Shown here in pieces: positions 35,009-44,228 of a stretch of 64,000 nucleotides of DNA; within the stretch, counting starts at the first letter, position 1, and the number at the start of each line of letters is the position of its first letter. The notes beneath the pieces were generated by a model. It saw only the letters and a list, made by a program, of their open reading frames with translations. It was not told the origin of the DNA and did no database searches. The stretch lies in the NCBI GenBank assembly GCA_019358875.1, contig JAHHIF010000014.1, positions 62,001 through 126,000 on the forward strand, written 5' to 3'. The DNA comes from Symplocastrum torsivum CPER-KK1 (lineage in GTDB: Bacteria; Cyanobacteriota; Cyanobacteriia; Cyanobacteriales; Coleofasciculaceae). The position numbers were made by a program, and so were the translations under genes.

Positions 35009-35443
35009 AGACTAATTTTTGAGTGTGAAGTTGATTGAAACTAGAAGCTTTAATAAGGATAGAACGCCAGACCTAACTTCAAGGATATATAGCAAGCCTT
35101 TTTGAATAAAAAGATTATGGTACTTTTGTACTAAATTCGTGCTGATCAGTGATGTCTATTGGGATGGAGCTAGTGTCACCACAAGTACGGGAGAGCCGGA
35201 TTTCCTACTAATGAGGTAGGAACATTTCATCGTGATTTCATTTTTGGGTGGAAAACTGGCTAGTAAGTGCAGATGCGGTACTTCAAGAGTGAAACTTGTA
35301 AATGCTCTTTAGTGAGCCACCACCTCTGTGAAACATAAACACCTAGTGCAGTGTGGCGGAAATAACTACGCAGTTGAAAAAGCTTAAAAAGCTTACCTTA
35401 CAAGTTTTCTTTCATAAAAGCCTTCGAGGAGGCGGGCGGTAAG
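35009..35443. other. intergenic scar region upstream of the truncated adaptor
   Basis: 435 bases without a supported gene. A perfect 7-bp hairpin (TTCCTAC 35202-35208, GTAGGAA 35216-35222) follows GAGAGCCGGAT, a string reminiscent of group II intron or insertion-element ends. Only from 35417 does the sequence become homologous to the adaptor gene (EEAGGKLMTIVND), which locates a breakpoint. Confidence 0.4.
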
Positions 35444-36250
35444 TTGATGACGATTGTGAATGACAATCGTGTTTTTGCCACGGCGAATATCTATGAAAAA
35501 GATTTAGACAAAGTCAAGACGGGTCAACGGGTGAGCGTGAAGGTCAGTAGCTTGCCTAACCGTACCTTCAGTGGACGGATTGCAACCATCGCCTCGGTGG
35601 TAGAAGGGGAAACGCGGGTGGTGCCAGTAAAAGCCGAACTAGACAACCCTGGCGGAGTACTCAAACCAGGGATGTTTGCCGAACTAGAAGTCCTCATAGA
35701 CCGGATGGCGACAGCTATTTTAGCCATTCCTACTTCAGCCGTGGTTGAGGCGAACGGCAAGAAACAAGTCTATCTCCAAAATGGCAATGCCTATCAGCCT
35801 GTTGAAGTCACGTTAGGTCAAACGTCCGGGGACATGGTTGAGGTAAAAACAGGTCTATTTGAGGGGGATTCGGTAGTTACCCAGCGTGCGCCTCAACTTT
35901 ATGCTCAATCATTGCGGGGTGGTAGCACCACTAAGGCGAATGATTCACATGACGAGGCTCCTGCACGATCTCAGGCGACTGATTCTAACAAGAGTAGTTC
36001 TCAACTGCCTTGGTGGTTGGTCATTTCTGCTGGGGGAGGGGTTGCCGCGATCGCATCCGGTGCTTTCTGGTTAGGTCGCCACAGCAAACCTCAGCAGACA
36101 TTAGCATCCAACGCACTTGTTTACAATACCAGCAACGATTCTACATCTCCCAACGGAAAAGCTGAGTTGCCAGAATCTGACAGGGTTGGTGAATTTTCTG
36201 TCCTTGCTCAAAGCGATCGCCATCAGTCTGAAAACAATCGTCATCACTAA
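35444..36250 (+). pseudogene. N-terminally truncated RND/HlyD-type efflux adaptor
   Basis: 268 codons corresponding only to the C-terminal half of a periplasmic membrane-fusion protein. They begin at MTIVNDNRVFATANIYEKDL, run through the beta-barrel (GGVLKPGMFAELEVLIDRMA, AILAIPTSAVVEANGK, GDSVVTQRAPQLYAQSLRGG), and end in a single membrane helix (WWLVISAGGGVAAIASG) with a polar tail. The signal peptide, hairpin and lipoyl halves are missing. An in-frame ATG could still give a protein, but without export it should not work as an adaptor. The joint is at about 35417. Confidence 0.75.
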
Positions 36251-37278
36251 TCGCTTACTTCTTGCTGCTGCAACCAAGCCACTAAATCAGCTACTTCGGA
36301 AAAATCCAACAACGCTATTCCCAACGTTTCCAACGAAAGAGTGGATAACCTGCGAATGCGATCGCTCAGTGATGAGTCAACTTCACCTAGCCGTTGAGTG
36401 AGTTGGCGTAAAATCAAAGCTACCTCTACTTCCCGCCTCTCCTTTTGTGCAAACCAAGCCATTAAATCAGCCATGTTGGAAAAATCCAACAGCGCTACTC
36501 CCAATTCTTCCAATTGCTCGGTGGATAACCCCCGAATGCGCTCAATCAATAATGAGTTAATCTCACCCAGCCTGCGTGTTAGCTGGCGTGTAATCAGATC
36601 TACCTCTCCTTCCTGCTTTCCTTCCCTCCTGCCTTGTTGTAATCCTCGTTGCAAGATGTCTTGATAAATAACAGACTCGCGCATAATTTCCTCCCGAAAA
36701 AACTGGCGAATTAAATCTTTCTCAAACCGCAGTCCGGCTAGAATCTCAGCACAACCAGTAATATTTTGTCGCTGTCCCCTGTCAGGAATTGTAGCGGTTC
36801 GTTCAGCTACCTGCGCCAGCAATGCTTGAGGGGAGTCGGTTTGCGTCAAAGTCGCTAAGGGCAATAGTCCTGGGTTAGCGAGAAATGACGCAGAATCTTG
36901 CTCCCATAGGCGAATCACCCGGTATCGATGAGATGTAGTCCGGTCTTGATACTCTTCAGTAAAGACTATCTCATCGTTTGTGGCTTGCAAAAAAATTACC
37001 ACCTGCTCGACATCACACCGATATTGTCGCTTCAATCTCACGGAATAATCGAGCATCCGGAAGGGAATTGGCGGATTAGATGCAGGTAGAGTTTGAAATT
37101 CTATGTGTAAGATTTGGTTAGCGGTTCGTAGGAAAGTAACTGCGTCAGCTCGAATCGGTTCTAGAGTCAGTTCTGTTTTAAGTACTTGAATGTTTTGCGA
37201 CTGAACTGAAAGCAGCCAGTTAGCAAACTCGTCTGGATATTGCTCAGCTAAATATTTACAAGCGTTGTCGTAACTCAA
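36247..37278 (-). CDS. Rpn/DUF4351-family PD-(D/E)XK protein with duplicated DUF4351
   Basis: 343 residues. The N-terminal nuclease-like core has the Asp of IRADAVTFL and the Glu of ILHIEFQTLPAS, in the spacing of Rpn/transposase-like nucleases. A helical middle is followed by two tandem copies of the DUF4351 unit: LITRQLTRRLGEINSLLIER and LILRQLTQRLGEVDSSLSDR, each followed by LEELGVALLDFS / LETLGIALLDFS. Proteins of this kind are numerous in cyanobacteria, and their DNA role is unproven. The 3' end overlaps that of the truncated adaptor (convergent, 4 nt). Confidence 0.85.
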   Translation of the reverse strand: MSYDNACKYLAEQYPDEFANWLLSVQSQNIQVLKTELTLEPIRADAVTFLRTANQILHIEFQTLPASNPPIPFRMLDYSVRLKRQYRCDVEQVVIFLQATNDEIVFTEEYQDRTTSHRYRVIRLWEQDSASFLANPGLLPLATLTQTDSPQALLAQVAERTATIPDRGQRQNITGCAEILAGLRFEKDLIRQFFREEIMRESVIYQDILQRGLQQGRREGKQEGEVDLITRQLTRRLGEINSLLIERIRGLSTEQLEELGVALLDFSNMADLMAWFAQKERREVEVALILRQLTQRLGEVDSSLSDRIRRLSTLSLETLGIALLDFSEVADLVAWLQQQEVSD

Positions 37279-37392
37279 CCCTGATATTTCCTCTTACTCC
37301 TCCACAATCCGCACTTTACCTGATGAATCCTACCCATGCGCCAACTCATTGCGATTTAAGGTATAAAAACACCATGCTAGGGAGCCAGCACC

Positions 37393-38118
37393 ATGTCAAC
37401 TGAAGCGAAGACAGAACAGAAATCCCTGATAATCGAGGATTGGTGGGAACCTCCAAAGCCGCCCACTGATTTAATTTTCGATGATGGGGAACCGATGGAG
37501 AGTAACCGCCACCGCATTGCGATGAATGTCCTGATTCGGTCAATTAATCAGGCTTTTGCTAACCGCGATAACTTTTTTGCGGGTGGCAATATGTTTGTTT
37601 ATTACAGCAGCACTCAGGCTCGTAACCGGGACTTCAAAGGACCCGATTTTTTTGTAGTGCTAGATGTGGATGGCACAAGGGAGCGTCAAGGCTGGGTAGT
37701 ATGGGAAGAAAATGGTCGTTACCCGGATGTAATCGTGGAACTGATGTCTCCTTCTACGGCAGAGGCAGACACGGGAGTTAAGAAAAACATTTACGAGCAG
37801 ATTTTCCGCACTCCGGATTACTATGTCTTCAATCCTTTTGACCCCGATTCCTTGCAAGGGTGGCATTTCGATGCAAATCAACAGTATCAGCCAATTACAC
37901 CCAATGAGCAAGGATGGTTGTGGTGTCAGCGATTAGGTTTATGGTTGGCAACTTGGGAAGGAACGATTGATCGAGAAACGGCGGTGTGGTTGCGGTTTTA
38001 TGATCAGGCTGGCAATCTGGTTTTGTTACCAGAGGAAGCAGCAAATGCGCGATCGGAGCGTTTAGCGGCTCGATTGAGGGAATTGGGAGAAGACCCAGAT
38101 AGTATAGAACCTATTTGA
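37393..38118 (+). CDS. Uma2 family nuclease-like protein (DUF820)
   Basis: 241 residues. The PD-(D/E)XK-like core reads FKGPDFFVVLDVDGT, then GRYPDVIVELMSPSTAEADT and VKKNIYEQIFRTPDYYVFNP, giving the Asp/Glu/Lys set of Uma2. Residues after ~165 are a C-terminal Trp-rich extension ending in a helix. Members are annotated as endonucleases by fold, but the cellular role is unknown. The ATG at 37393 follows GGGAGCC. Confidence 0.9.
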   Translation: MSTEAKTEQKSLIIEDWWEPPKPPTDLIFDDGEPMESNRHRIAMNVLIRSINQAFANRDNFFAGGNMFVYYSSTQARNRDFKGPDFFVVLDVDGTRERQGWVVWEENGRYPDVIVELMSPSTAEADTGVKKNIYEQIFRTPDYYVFNPFDPDSLQGWHFDANQQYQPITPNEQGWLWCQRLGLWLATWEGTIDRETAVWLRFYDQAGNLVLLPEEAANARSERLAARLRELGEDPDSIEPI

Positions 38119-38264
38119 CATCTGCTGTAATTTTTAGGAATTAGCCCAATCAACGCTATCCCGTTATTACAACCGTTTTCCTAATACCGCGAGTGTGAGT
38201 TATCGGTATTAGATATGGTGAAATCCGTCACAATTGATAAGTTTACCTTGATCACAACAGTTCA

Positions 38265-39092
38265 ATGCTCAATAAACAGGTTATCTACGTCACGGGGCTA
38301 CCTCGTGCCGGGTCAACCCTGTTATGTCAACTTCTAGACCACCATCCAGAGATTGACCATTCCGGTCATAGTTCCCCCTTGTGCCAAACGCTCAACGGTT
38401 TGCGCTACCATCTGAGCGACCAACAGTTTTTACTGGCACAACTCGACGTAGACTTTGACCACACCTATCAGCGTTTGGTAAATGCCTTTCGGGGTTTTAT
38501 CAATGGTTGGTTTGCACAAACCGCTCAAACCTGGGTGGTGGATAAAAATCGGGGTTGGTTGCATCATCTCGAAACCGTGAATTTACTCGACCCCAACTTT
38601 CGGATGCTCGTTTGCGTGCGGGAACTCGGACAGATTTATGGTTCGATTGAAACCCAACACCAAAAAACGCTCCTGCTGGATTTTCCCGACCATTTAGCAG
38701 AACTCTCGCGCTGGGAACGAGCCGAAAAACTCTTCGATAAGACAGGGGTAATCGGAGGTCCGCTGAGTTCGATTGAAGCGTTGCAAGATATTGATACCCG
38801 CTTACAGCAACACCTGTACTACGTGGTGTTTGAACATCTAGTCAGTGAACCTGTTGCTGTTATGCAGAGCATTTATCAGTGGTTAGGGTTACCGAAAGCT
38901 AAGTTTGACCCGCAAAACTTACAAACCAAACCCCACGAAAGCGATAGTTACTATCGTTTCAAATATCCCCACAAAACTAAACAACAGATTCGCTCCCCCA
39001 GCCATCACTTGATTCCTGCCCGCATTCAAGGGAGCCTAGAGCAAAGATTTGCTTGGTTCTACAACACCTTTTACCCGAACCAACCCAGCTAA
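38265..39092 (+). CDS. sulfotransferase family protein
   Basis: 275 residues. The N-terminal PAPS-binding loop VIYVTGLPRAGSTLLCQLLD is complete, and a second PAPS contact region lies near MLVCVRELGQIYGSIE. The family moves sulfate from PAPS to hydroxyl or amino groups on carbohydrates, lipids or proteins. The length is typical. The acceptor is unknown. A WD40 relic directly follows in the same frame after the TAA. Confidence 0.88.
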   Translation: MLNKQVIYVTGLPRAGSTLLCQLLDHHPEIDHSGHSSPLCQTLNGLRYHLSDQQFLLAQLDVDFDHTYQRLVNAFRGFINGWFAQTAQTWVVDKNRGWLHHLETVNLLDPNFRMLVCVRELGQIYGSIETQHQKTLLLDFPDHLAELSRWERAEKLFDKTGVIGGPLSSIEALQDIDTRLQQHLYYVVFEHLVSEPVAVMQSIYQWLGLPKAKFDPQNLQTKPHESDSYYRFKYPHKTKQQIRSPSHHLIPARIQGSLEQRFAWFYNTFYPNQPS

Positions 39093-39095
39093 ACT

Positions 39096-39773
39096 TATGT
39101 TGCCTCTAGTAACAACGACGTTACATTCAAGTCGCTCACTGGGGAAAGGTTACACACCCTTGAGAGTGGTTACGGGGATAAGTCTGTTGCGTTCAGTCGG
39201 GATGGACAGGTTCTTGTCTGTGGAGGTGAGGATCATACTATTAAAGTCTGGAATTTCCATACTAGGGAATTGCTACGCATCCTCAAAGGGCATTTGAATT
39301 GGTTTTATTCCTTTGCCATTAGTCCAGATGGACAGACTATCTTCAGTGGCTGTGGGGACAAAACCATTAAAGTCTGGAATCTCTATACTGGGGAATTGCT
39401 GCAAGTCCTCAAGGGACATTCTTACGAGGTTAATTCTCTCGCTATTAGTCCAAATGGGAAGATTTTAGTTAGTGGCAGTTGTGACAGAACCATCAAAATC
39501 TGGGATCTGTACACTGGGGAACTACTGCATACCCTAGAAGCGCATTCAAACCGGGTTTATTCTGTCAAAATTAGCCCGGATGGACAAACAATTGTTAGCA
39601 GCAGTGAGGACAGAACAATCAAACTTTGGGATTTGTACGGTGGGGAACTGCTGCGAACTCTAGAAGGACATTTAGGGGCGGTTTATTCCGTTGCCATCAG
39701 CTCAGATGGGCAGATAATTGTCAGTGACAGTAATCGGGAGATTAAAGTATGGGGTATATGGCAGCAGTCATAA
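39096..39773 (+). pseudogene. WD40-repeat protein fragment
   Basis: Four to five WD40 units can be read continuously from 39096: DKSAVFSRDGQ-like, then GGEDHTIKVWNFHTRELLR, SGCGDKTIKVWNLYTGELLQ, SGSCDRTIKIWDLYTGELLH and SSSEDRTIKLWDLYGGELLR, ending near KVWGIWQQS. The frame has no ATG in its first 170 bases (a TTG at 39270 is the first possible start), and a full propeller needs seven units. I read this as the surviving 3' part of a larger WD40 gene. It shares the frame of the sulfotransferase, separated only by its TAA. Confidence 0.65.
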
Positions 39774-39891
39774 AACTCAAATGAAAACTGCTATAAAAAT
39801 AGAATATGCGATCGCACTCTACAACGAATAGAATCTGCGCTAGCGGAGCATCCCGTTAAGGTTATCGCTCCCCTACAGACACACCTAACTA

Positions 39892-40494
39892 TCAACGCCC
39901 TCCAACGCCACTCGCTAAAATTCCCAAAATTTTATTCACGTCTGTTAGGTAATATTCAACCAAATCAATCTCAACCACTTTCCCTTTGAGTTTTAAAAAT
40001 TTCCAGTTCGTTCCCGAAGTGACAGTACCATAAATTACAGAAATCTCATTTCCCTCACGTTCGTTGAATATCTGAGCCGCTACCATTTCCGCTACACATT
40101 GACCCAATCCAGCAAGAATATCTTCTTTTTTCGCTTCTACCAGCATCATTACGGGCGCACTGACAAAAAGCCGTTCCGAGCTACTACTAATGATGAAGTC
40201 ACAAAACCCAGTCAAGCCTTTTTCTGAATCTACATTAAAATCAATTCCCGAAAAGAGGCTAAATTGAGACTGTAACTGTTTTCTGACCTCGATTAAGATT
40301 GGGGCGATAATCATTTCAGACCGAGCTTTTTCACTATTACTCGCTAGGGCTAACGGTACATTGTATCGGAGAGTTTCTGCTAAATACTCACTGCTTTCTA
40401 ACTCTGGTACTGCTGCAAAAATATCCGTGTCTTCAGAAGTTGTTAAATTAAAGTATTTCTTGACTTTTGCTAAGGTGAATTCACTGTATGGCAT
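39892..40494 (-). CDS. hypothetical PD-(D/E)XK nuclease-like protein
   Basis: 200 residues. A nuclease-type core is suggested by LTGFCDFIISSSSERLF followed by APVMMLVEAKKEDI and LGQCVAEMVAAQIFNE, that is, Asp ... Glu-x-Lys ... Gln on consecutive elements. This resembles type I restriction N-terminal domains in pattern. Otherwise it is a conserved-looking hypothetical protein. It stands alone between a WD40 relic and a histidine kinase relic. Confidence 0.65.
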   Translation of the reverse strand: MPYSEFTLAKVKKYFNLTTSEDTDIFAAVPELESSEYLAETLRYNVPLALASNSEKARSEMIIAPILIEVRKQLQSQFSLFSGIDFNVDSEKGLTGFCDFIISSSSERLFVSAPVMMLVEAKKEDILAGLGQCVAEMVAAQIFNEREGNEISVIYGTVTSGTNWKFLKLKGKVVEIDLVEYYLTDVNKILGILASGVGGR

Positions 40495-40605
40495 ATTAAT
40501 AAGCAGTAAATGGTTGAAGTATCGACTCCGGACATTCTGAGTTAGAGGATTAATTTGCTAAAGGAGCGAACGTAACATAGCCCTCTGCCAGCACTCTCCA
40601 AATCA

Positions 40606-41061
40606 GTGACACTAACTTTTTTGGTACAAATACATCATCCACTGAACGTTATGGGTGATGAGGAGCAGTTTTATCGCCTGATTTCTAACCTGATTATTAA
40701 TGCTATCCAATACACCCCTGCTGAGGGTCAGGTAACAGTTGTCTTAGATCACAGCGATCATCAGGCTCTGATTCAGATTCAAGATACAGGTATTGGTATT
40801 GCACCTTCTGAGCAAACCCAGATTTTTGATCGCTTCTATCGAGTGAATAGCGATCGCTCTCGCCACACGGGTGGCTCAGGATTGGGGCTTGCGATCGCAA
40901 AAGCAATTGTTCAGGCACACCAGGGCGGCTTACAAGTGCATAGCGAATTGGGCAAAGGTAGCACGTTCACCATTCGATTACCCTTGGGAGTTACATCACC
41001 TCTTTACAAAGAAAGGCAGAAGGCAGAAAGCAGAAGGCAGAAGGGAAGAAAAACTTTCTGA
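40606..41061 (+). pseudogene. C-terminal ATPase fragment of a sensor histidine kinase
   Basis: Only the HATPase_c domain is left: N-box LISNLIINAIQYTP, G1 IQDTGIGIAP, F-box FDRFYRV and G2 GGSGLGLAIAKAI. The sensor, HAMP and His-phosphorylation (HisKA) parts are absent, and the frame starts at a GTG without a convincing ribosome site. The stop is preceded by a GGCAGAA direct-repeat run (41016-41043) that has extended the tail with Lys/Arg-rich residues. It is most likely a dead fragment. Confidence 0.7.
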
Positions 41062-41137
41062 TTTTTACCCCTAAGGGTAGTTTTTTGGCACTCCTAATTA
41101 CGCGAATGGTAAGGAACAACTAAAAACCGTTGATTAT

Positions 41138-42022
41138 ATGTTCGACTACTCCACCACAACAGCCGCGATTGTTGAACAAGCTAAAACCCGTGAGGACGCA
41201 CTACCAATCCGGAACGAAAAGTGCCGCTCGAAATTTTTTTTCCAACCCCATCCCACCCCAAAAGTTTTTCTATTCTTCCATGGATTTACGGCTGGTCCCT
41301 ATCAGTTTGAGCCACTAGGGGAAGCCTTATTTCGGTCAGGCTACAACGTCCTCGCTCCCTTGCAACCCGGTCATGGAATAGCAGGAGATTGGGATGGTGA
41401 TAATCCCCCGCCTCTGCCAGAAGACCCTCAAGTTTATCTAAAGTTTGTACAAGAGTGGTTCCAACAAGCGAAACTCTTAGGAGAACAGGTGATAATTGGA
41501 GGCTACTCTACGGGGGGTATTTTAGCCGCTTGGTTAGCCTTCAAATATCCTGAGCAAATTTATCGAACTTTACTCTTTGCTCCCTATTTAAGTGGTAATA
41601 ATCTGCTAGTAGATTGGCTTGTAGAAACTCTTCCGTTTTACTACGAATGGCTCAACAAAGATAATCCAGGAAACTTTGGTTATAAGGGCTTTCGCATTCC
41701 TGCTGCACGAATTTTTCTAGATATGGGACAGGAGATTCTTGAGCGAACAAAACATATTCCTACTACCCCGATGTTGATTATTTCTAGTGAAAAAGATGGA
41801 GCAACAAACCGTCATGAGCATCAAGAGTTGTTTGAATCTGTACTCAAGTATCAGCCAAAATCCTGGTATCACTGCTTTGACAAAGAGCTAGATATCCCGC
41901 ATACGATGATGACCGAAGCTGAGGGAAATCACTATCTTGATCAACTCATCAATCTAGCAAAAACTTATGTTGAAAGCGATCTAACCTGGGCTGAGGTACA
42001 GGAAAAAGGCTTACCGCTCTGA
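41138..42022 (+). CDS. alpha/beta hydrolase
   Basis: 294 residues with a complete catalytic set: oxyanion region LFFHGFTAGPYQFEPL, nucleophile elbow VIIGGYSTGGILAAW, the acid in LIISSEKDGATN and the His in LDIPHTMMTE. No signal peptide is present. It is an esterase/lipase-like enzyme of unknown substrate. Its last 12 nt overlap the 3' end of the YihY gene on the other strand. Confidence 0.88.
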   Translation: MFDYSTTTAAIVEQAKTREDALPIRNEKCRSKFFFQPHPTPKVFLFFHGFTAGPYQFEPLGEALFRSGYNVLAPLQPGHGIAGDWDGDNPPPLPEDPQVYLKFVQEWFQQAKLLGEQVIIGGYSTGGILAAWLAFKYPEQIYRTLLFAPYLSGNNLLVDWLVETLPFYYEWLNKDNPGNFGYKGFRIPAARIFLDMGQEILERTKHIPTTPMLIISSEKDGATNRHEHQELFESVLKYQPKSWYHCFDKELDIPHTMMTEAEGNHYLDQLINLAKTYVESDLTWAEVQEKGLPL

Positions 42023-42919
42023 TTTCCCACAGGAGGTTTTAGGAACTGGCATTGCATACTCTGCCGGAACAATTTCTTCTCCCCATCTTCTGGTGTAAAC
42101 CTGCGTAAATTCTGCCCCCAAAAACAAAATCTGAGCGGAATAAAAAACCCAAGTCAGAATAATTACCAAAGAGCCTGCTGCACCATAGGCAGAGGCAAAA
42201 GTAGTATGACCCAGATAGAATCCCAAAAGAGATTTGCCGATATTGAATAGCACTGCCGTGATGGCTGCACCCATCCAGACATCCTTCCAAGCAATCTTGG
42301 CATCCGGCAGAATTTTAAATATCATCGCAAACAACAGCGTGACAATGCTAAACGAAACAAGAGCATTGAGAATTTGCCACAAGTAGGTAAAACCAGGAAT
42401 CAATCCCCTCAAATAATTGCCGAGAATCACAAGTAATGTGCTAACAACTAACGACACAAGCAGTAAAAACGCAATCACCAGCACCATCGAAAACGATAGA
42501 AGGCGTTTGCGAAGGAACTGCAGGATGCCGTTTTCTGGCTTCGCTTGCACTTCCCAAATTTTATTGAGTGATTTTTGGAGTTGCGTGAAAATAACACTTG
42601 CACCGAAAAGGAGGACACCAATATTAATCAATGTGGGGATAGGGCCTTGACTTGGATCGAGTTGACTGGCATTTTCAATCGCTGTTTGGATAAACTGAGC
42701 ACCATCTGTGCCAATCACCTCCTGAATTTGCGTTACCAACTCACCTTTTGCCGCCTGTTCCCCAAATACTGCTCCTGCGATCGCAATTATGATAATCAAC
42801 AACGGTGCTAGAGAAAATACCGTGTAATAGGCTAAAGCCGCTGCCATCAGTGAGGCTTGATCTTGCCTCCACTGAGACACCGTTACTTTCATCAGCCCCC
42901 AAATTTCTCCGATGCTCAT
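42011..42919 (-). CDS. YihY/BrkB family membrane protein
   Basis: About 302 residues with six hydrophobic segments. SLMAAALAYYTVFSLAPLLI is the family's first helix, and later TFASAYGAAGSLVIILTWVF and YSAQILFLGAEFTQVY are conserved signatures. The role is uncertain (once mis-annotated as RNase BN); it is possibly a transporter. AGGAA precedes the ATG at 42919. The downstream 190 bp to 43115 hold nothing recognised. Confidence 0.9.
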   Translation of the reverse strand: MSIGEIWGLMKVTVSQWRQDQASLMAAALAYYTVFSLAPLLIIIIAIAGAVFGEQAAKGELVTQIQEVIGTDGAQFIQTAIENASQLDPSQGPIPTLINIGVLLFGASVIFTQLQKSLNKIWEVQAKPENGILQFLRKRLLSFSMVLVIAFLLLVSLVVSTLLVILGNYLRGLIPGFTYLWQILNALVSFSIVTLLFAMIFKILPDAKIAWKDVWMGAAITAVLFNIGKSLLGFYLGHTTFASAYGAAGSLVIILTWVFYSAQILFLGAEFTQVYTRRWGEEIVPAEYAMPVPKTSCGKSER

Positions 42920-43115
42920 CAACACAGGTTCCTGAGGTCACATTAGACTAAGCCCTAGATCATTTTCTCAATCACAAGCCCTTCACACTAGTCCCACAAG
43001 AGATACTTTCGTTTGACAAGATGGCGCTGAATCGCACGGCGACATCAATTTGACAATAGCGATGCCTCAGCGTTTATCGAGTGTTCAACCCGATTTAAGC
43101 GTCATTCGTTCTCAC

Positions 43116-43352
43116 TTATCGGACTGTTACAGTTAAGGTCAAATTGCTCATACCCCAAACTTCAAAGAACTGACCAAATAACACTTCACTGGCAGATCTC
43201 ATATCCCCATCGGGGTCAATAATTCCACCCTGGAGCAATTGCCCTCCATCAGTTTGCAAATCCAATCGCAATTCGCCATCATCACCTTTGTGAAGAATCA
43301 GGCTACCTCTTGCTAGGACTTGTCCCGCACGACTACTAATTGCACACCGCAT
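43116..43352 (-). CDS. small hypothetical protein (78 aa)
   Basis: 78 residues, beta-rich and mildly acidic: SLILHKGDDGELRLDLQTDG then GGIIDPDGDMRSASEVLFGQ. AGGAGA lies at an ideal distance from the ATG, which supports translation. No family is recognised, and no membrane segment is present. Confidence 0.5.
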   Translation of the reverse strand: MRCAISSRAGQVLARGSLILHKGDDGELRLDLQTDGGQLLQGGIIDPDGDMRSASEVLFGQFFEVWGMSNLTLTVTVR

Positions 43353-43434
43353 TCCTTGAGTTCTCCTACTTCATCCACCGTAAATGGTACCCTCAAAAGC
43401 TGGACAATTAATTTGTGGAGAGGAAGCGCCATTT

Positions 43435-43462
43435 GTAGGGGCGCTCTAAGATGCGTCCCTAC
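43435..43462. repeat. short palindromic intergenic repeat
   Basis: GTAGGGGCGC (43435-43444) pairs with GCGTCCCTAC (43453-43462) with one mismatch and an 8-nt loop. This is the dispersed 'GTAGGGGCGC' type found between many cyanobacterial genes. An AT palindrome (CTATATATAG) follows at 43469-43478. Confidence 0.6.
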
Positions 43463-43554
43463 TATATCTATATATAGAGGTAGTGCGTAAGTCCTGACTA
43501 AAGAAGAATTGCTAGTTTTTCAGATAGAGCCTTGATTCAAAATGAGGTGAATCC

Positions 43555-44169
43555 ATGACCCAAGCATTGCAACCGCAGATTACGTTTGACGAGTTTGTTG
43601 AGTGGCTACCAGAAACCTCTGAATGCCGCTATGAGTTACACAGTGGGGTAATCGTTGAGATGCCAAAACCGAGAGGTAAGCATTCAAAATTGTCAGGCGA
43701 TTTAGCTTACAACGTAGGCACTGCAATTGGTCAGGCGAATTTGCCTTATTTCATTCCTAAAGAATGCATTGTCCGTTCTATGGATGGTAATTCTGGATAT
43801 GAACCGGATGTAATTGTTCTGGATGAACCTGCACTGATTGATGACCCTGATTGGGAAAGTGGCTCTATCATTACACTCGGCAAATCGATCAAGATCATTG
43901 TGGAAGTTGTTTCAACCAATTGGCGGGATGATTACTTCACTAAGCTTGGAGAGTATGAAGCATTGGGTATCCAGGAATATTGGATTGTGGATTATGCCGC
44001 TTTGGGTGGGCGACGCTTCATTGGCAATCCCAAACAACCCACTTTCACTGTCTGTCAATTGGTGGATGGGGAATACGAGTTGCAGCAATTTCGAGAGAGC
44101 GATCGCCTAATCTCAGCTACCTTGCCCAACCTGGCGTTGACAGTAGATCAGGTTTTTACGGTTGGATAG
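43555..44169 (+). CDS. Uma2 family nuclease-like protein (DUF820)
   Basis: 204 residues, a compact full-length Uma2. ITFDEFVEWLPETSECRYEL opens it, followed by GYEPDVIVLDEPALI, IKIIVEVVSTNWRDDYFTKL and EYWIVDYAALGGRRFIG. The core Asp, Glu and Lys positions are present. It is a second, only distantly similar paralogue of the gene at 37393. The cellular function is unknown. Confidence 0.92.
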   Translation: MTQALQPQITFDEFVEWLPETSECRYELHSGVIVEMPKPRGKHSKLSGDLAYNVGTAIGQANLPYFIPKECIVRSMDGNSGYEPDVIVLDEPALIDDPDWESGSIITLGKSIKIIVEVVSTNWRDDYFTKLGEYEALGIQEYWIVDYAALGGRRFIGNPKQPTFTVCQLVDGEYELQQFRESDRLISATLPNLALTVDQVFTVG

Positions 44170-44228
44170 TAGAGAGAAATCATACCATAAATATACTGTT
44201 TTGGGAAGTGTTAATCGACAACAAACCC

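Noticed and set aside
35187..35235. GAGAGCCGGAT followed by a hairpin, resembling group II intron domain V
   Set aside because: The closing strand (normally CGTCCGGTTC-like) is absent, so I do not call an intron; a covariance search would decide.
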